From: MGIIb-P sp963934015
Lineage (GTDB): Archaea > Thermoplasmatota > Poseidoniia > Poseidoniales > Thalassarchaeaceae
Length of the DNA stretch: 64,000 nt
Reading direction: 5' to 3'
Assembly: GCA_963934015.1 (NCBI GenBank)
Contig: CAWVWT010000002.1
Span: forward strand, 81,759-145,758
Notes under the pieces: generated by a model
Seen by the model: the letters and a program-made list of their open reading frames with translations, nothing else
Databases searched by the model: none
Told to the model about the DNA's origin: nothing
Position numbers and translations under genes: made by a program
Part shown: positions 62,474-64,000 of the stretch, one piece after another
Layout: each line of letters begins with the position of its first letter
How positions within the stretch are numbered: position 1 is the first letter of the stretch

Positions 62474-63508
62474 ATGACAGCGCTGGTTGAGTGTGTACCA
62501 AATTTCTCCGAAGGACGCGACAAATCCGTCATCCGCGCGATAACAAACGCCATGTCATCAGTTGATGGGGTGACATTGCTCGACGTCGATATGGGTGCTG
62601 ATTTTAATCGTACAGTCGTCACAATTGTCGGTCCACCTAACGCAGTTCTTGAGGCAGCAATTAATGGCACACGGGTCGCAATAGAGCGAATTGACATGTC
62701 GGATCACTCTGGTGAGCATGCCAGAATGGGTGCGGTTGATGTTGTTCCATTCATTCCAATCTCGGGTGTATCAATGGCAGATTGTGTTGATTTGTCAATT
62801 AGATTCGCTGAGCAAGCAAGCGATGAATTTGGTCTACCCGTCTACTTGTATGCAGAATCTGCACGCCTCGATGGGCGGATTAGATTGCCTGATATTCGCC
62901 GCGGGGAGTATGAAGGGCTTGAGAATAAATTTTCAGACCCTGATTGGCATCCTGATTTCGGTCCTGCAGAATTCAAACCTACCATGGGTGCAACAGCATC
63001 CGGGGCACGGAATATCCTGATTGCATACAATGTCAACCTAAACACAGATAATAAGTCATCAGCGAATCTAATCGCTGGAAAATTACGATCAAGTGGTGTT
63101 CTCAAGAAGGATGCAGATGGCCAGAAAATCATTGGTCCTGATGGTAAGGCAGAACGAATTCTAGGGAAGTTCGAATCATTGCAAGCAGCTGGTTGGATGT
63201 ACAACGAGGATATCGCACAGGTTTCTATGAATCTACTGGACTATTCACTTACAGGTTTGCATAGTGTTACGGAAGCCATCCGAAATGAGGCTGAGGCAAT
63301 GGGCCTGAAAGTGACTGCTGGTGAAATTGTAGGACTTGTCCCATTGAATGCCATACTAAATGCTGGTAAATTTTACATTACTGATTCCGATAATGCGGAA
63401 ACACGGAGACTCGTAGACGCTGCCATTTGCGGGTTGAAATTAGATATCTTGGGTGAATTTATTCCCGAAGAACGAATCATTGAATGGGCAGCGGAGGTGA
63501 TTGAATGA
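62474..63508 (+). CDS. Glutamate formimidoyltransferase
   Basis: This enzyme moves the formimino group of N-formimino-L-glutamate, an intermediate of histidine breakdown, to tetrahydrofolate. The 344-residue protein begins LVECVPNFSEGRD, a family signature, with DMSDHSGEHARMGAVDVVPFIPI, which holds the active-site histidine region. ITLNAI-like GLVPLNAILNAG closes it. It overlaps the cyclodeaminase gene by ATGA, giving the two halves of vertebrate FTCD as separate genes. Confidence 0.92.
   Translation: MTALVECVPNFSEGRDKSVIRAITNAMSSVDGVTLLDVDMGADFNRTVVTIVGPPNAVLEAAINGTRVAIERIDMSDHSGEHARMGAVDVVPFIPISGVSMADCVDLSIRFAEQASDEFGLPVYLYAESARLDGRIRLPDIRRGEYEGLENKFSDPDWHPDFGPAEFKPTMGATASGARNILIAYNVNLNTDNKSSANLIAGKLRSSGVLKKDADGQKIIGPDGKAERILGKFESLQAAGWMYNEDIAQVSMNLLDYSLTGLHSVTEAIRNEAEAMGLKVTAGEIVGLVPLNAILNAGKFYITDSDNAETRRLVDAAICGLKLDILGEFIPEERIIEWAAEVIE
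63493..63501 (+). promoter_or_regulatory. GGAGGTGAT ribosome-binding site
   Basis: GGAGGTGAT is a full complement to the archaeal 16S 3' end and lies 3 bases before the cyclodeaminase ATG at 63505, inside the last codons of the transferase gene. It is the clearest ribosome-binding site of the window. Confidence 0.8.
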
Positions 63509-64000
63509 GCGAATACGGCAACATGACATTGGATGAGTATCGTGATACATTGGCCTCGGATTCACCCACCCCTGGGGGAGGTAGTGCAGCAGCCATCGCT
63601 CTTTCACAAGCAGCCGCACTGGCAACGATGGTTTGCAATTTGACTGAAGGTAGAGAAAAATGGAAAGATGGCTGGATAGCTGCCGAAAATACGCGTTCTG
63701 TATCTGCACCATTGTTAGAACTTGGCCATTCATTGGCGTCCCGTGATGCAATTGCGTTTGACCAGGTAATGTCAGCTTACAGGATGCCGAAATCAACCGA
63801 TGCTGAAACTGCTGTTCGTTCAAAGGCGATTACTGATGCGACAATTTTAGCCTATGAAGTCCCCATGGAAACAGCACATGCTGCATTCAGTTTACTACAA
63901 TCACTTTTGGGATTAGCACAAAATGGGAATGGGAATGCGGTCACAGATGTTGGAGTTGCTGCACTACTTGCCAGTGCAGCGTGTAAAGGAGGTATATTCA
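63505..64000 (+). CDS. Formimidoyltetrahydrofolate cyclodeaminase, N-terminal part
   Basis: The frame is open to the window edge; 165 residues are visible. It releases ammonia from formimino-THF to give methenyl-THF. The start MSEYGNMTLDEYRDTLA is followed by SPTPGGGSAAAIALSQAAAL, the hallmark of the family, and the GLAQNGNGNAVTDVGVAALLA segment that corresponds to the folate-binding loop. It continues past 64000. It is the second gene of a translationally coupled pair. Confidence 0.9.
   Translation, partial: MSEYGNMTLDEYRDTLASDSPTPGGGSAAAIALSQAAALATMVCNLTEGREKWKDGWIAAENTRSVSAPLLELGHSLASRDAIAFDQVMSAYRMPKSTDAETAVRSKAITDATILAYEVPMETAHAAFSLLQSLLGLAQNGNGNAVTDVGVAALLASAACKGGIF

Noticed and set aside
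1..64000. CRISPR arrays, insertion sequences, prophage or integrated elements
   Set aside because: No spaced direct repeats, transposase, integrase or att-like repeats were seen; gene content is chromosomal and housekeeping throughout.

Overview
The window is a gene-dense piece of a euryarchaeal chromosome, most likely from the Thermoplasmatota, close to the marine Poseidoniales (Marine Group II) or a sister group. The archaeal assignment rests on the exosome superoperon (SBDS-Rrp4-Rrp41-Rrp42-L37Ae-Pcc1-prefoldin), a proteasome alpha subunit with PAN ATPase, RfcL, PriS, EF-2 with Dph6, TiaS, KptA, isopentenyl phosphate kinase, archaeal-type Gly/Pro/Met-tRNA synthetases and an archaeosortase. 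The placement within Thermoplasmatota is inferred from general gene content and is not proven here. I see about 60 protein genes, two of them cut by the window ends. I find no rRNA, tRNA, insertion sequence, prophage or CRISPR array. No stretch over 180 bases lacks a gene.

Layout. 1-9.2 kb: end of a TrkH potassium transporter, RfcL, GlyRS and a very long Lhr-type helicase. 9.2-13.8 kb: archaeosortase, a GmhA/GmhB-like sugar-phosphate pair, TiaS, small membrane proteins and a RadB-like ATPase with a degenerate P-loop. 13.8-22.7 kb: PurB and Dph6 on the minus strand, then one long plus-strand operon from proteasome alpha through the exosome genes to a DHH phosphoesterase and a helical-repeat protein. 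22.6-25.3 kb (minus): Nudix, TPR and UbiD-family genes. 25.5-28.9 kb: ribosomal S12, S7 and EF-2. 28.9-31.4 kb (minus): isopentenyl phosphate kinase and a fused IPP isomerase-prenyl diphosphate synthase. 31.5-39.9 kb: zinc-ribbon proteins, KptA, thiolase, an actin-like protein, CoaBC and ProRS. 39.9-44 kb (minus): split transketolase and an OPT transporter. 44-52.4 kb: P-type cation ATPase, futalosine-pathway menaquinone genes mqnE, mqnA and mqnD, and a secreted beta-propeller protein. 52.4-60 kb: primase, a proline-rich protein, an RDD membrane protein, a CNNM/CorC-like protein and MetRS. 60-64 kb: Tsr3, MBF1, PAN and a formiminoglutamate/folate pair.

How the genes work together. UbiD (probably anhydromevalonate phosphate decarboxylase), isopentenyl phosphate kinase and the IDI-GGPPS fusion would carry an archaeal mevalonate pathway from anhydromevalonate phosphate to GGPP for lipids. 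MqnA, MqnE and MqnD point to menaquinone respiration. RNA and protein turnover are represented by exosome plus proteasome/PAN, and translation by S12, S7, EF-2, Dph6, three synthetases, TiaS, Tsr3 and KptA.

The most striking non-gene signal is architectural. All eleven convergent gene pairs meet stop-to-stop with spacing from a 19-base overlap to a 3-base gap, several with interlocked stop codons, leaving no room for separate terminators. The most interesting proteins are the IDI-GGPPS fusion, the 1778-residue Lhr with a YcaQ/HTH_42-like end, the actin-like protein with its zinc-ribbon neighbour, and the P-loop-degenerate RadB-like ATPase.
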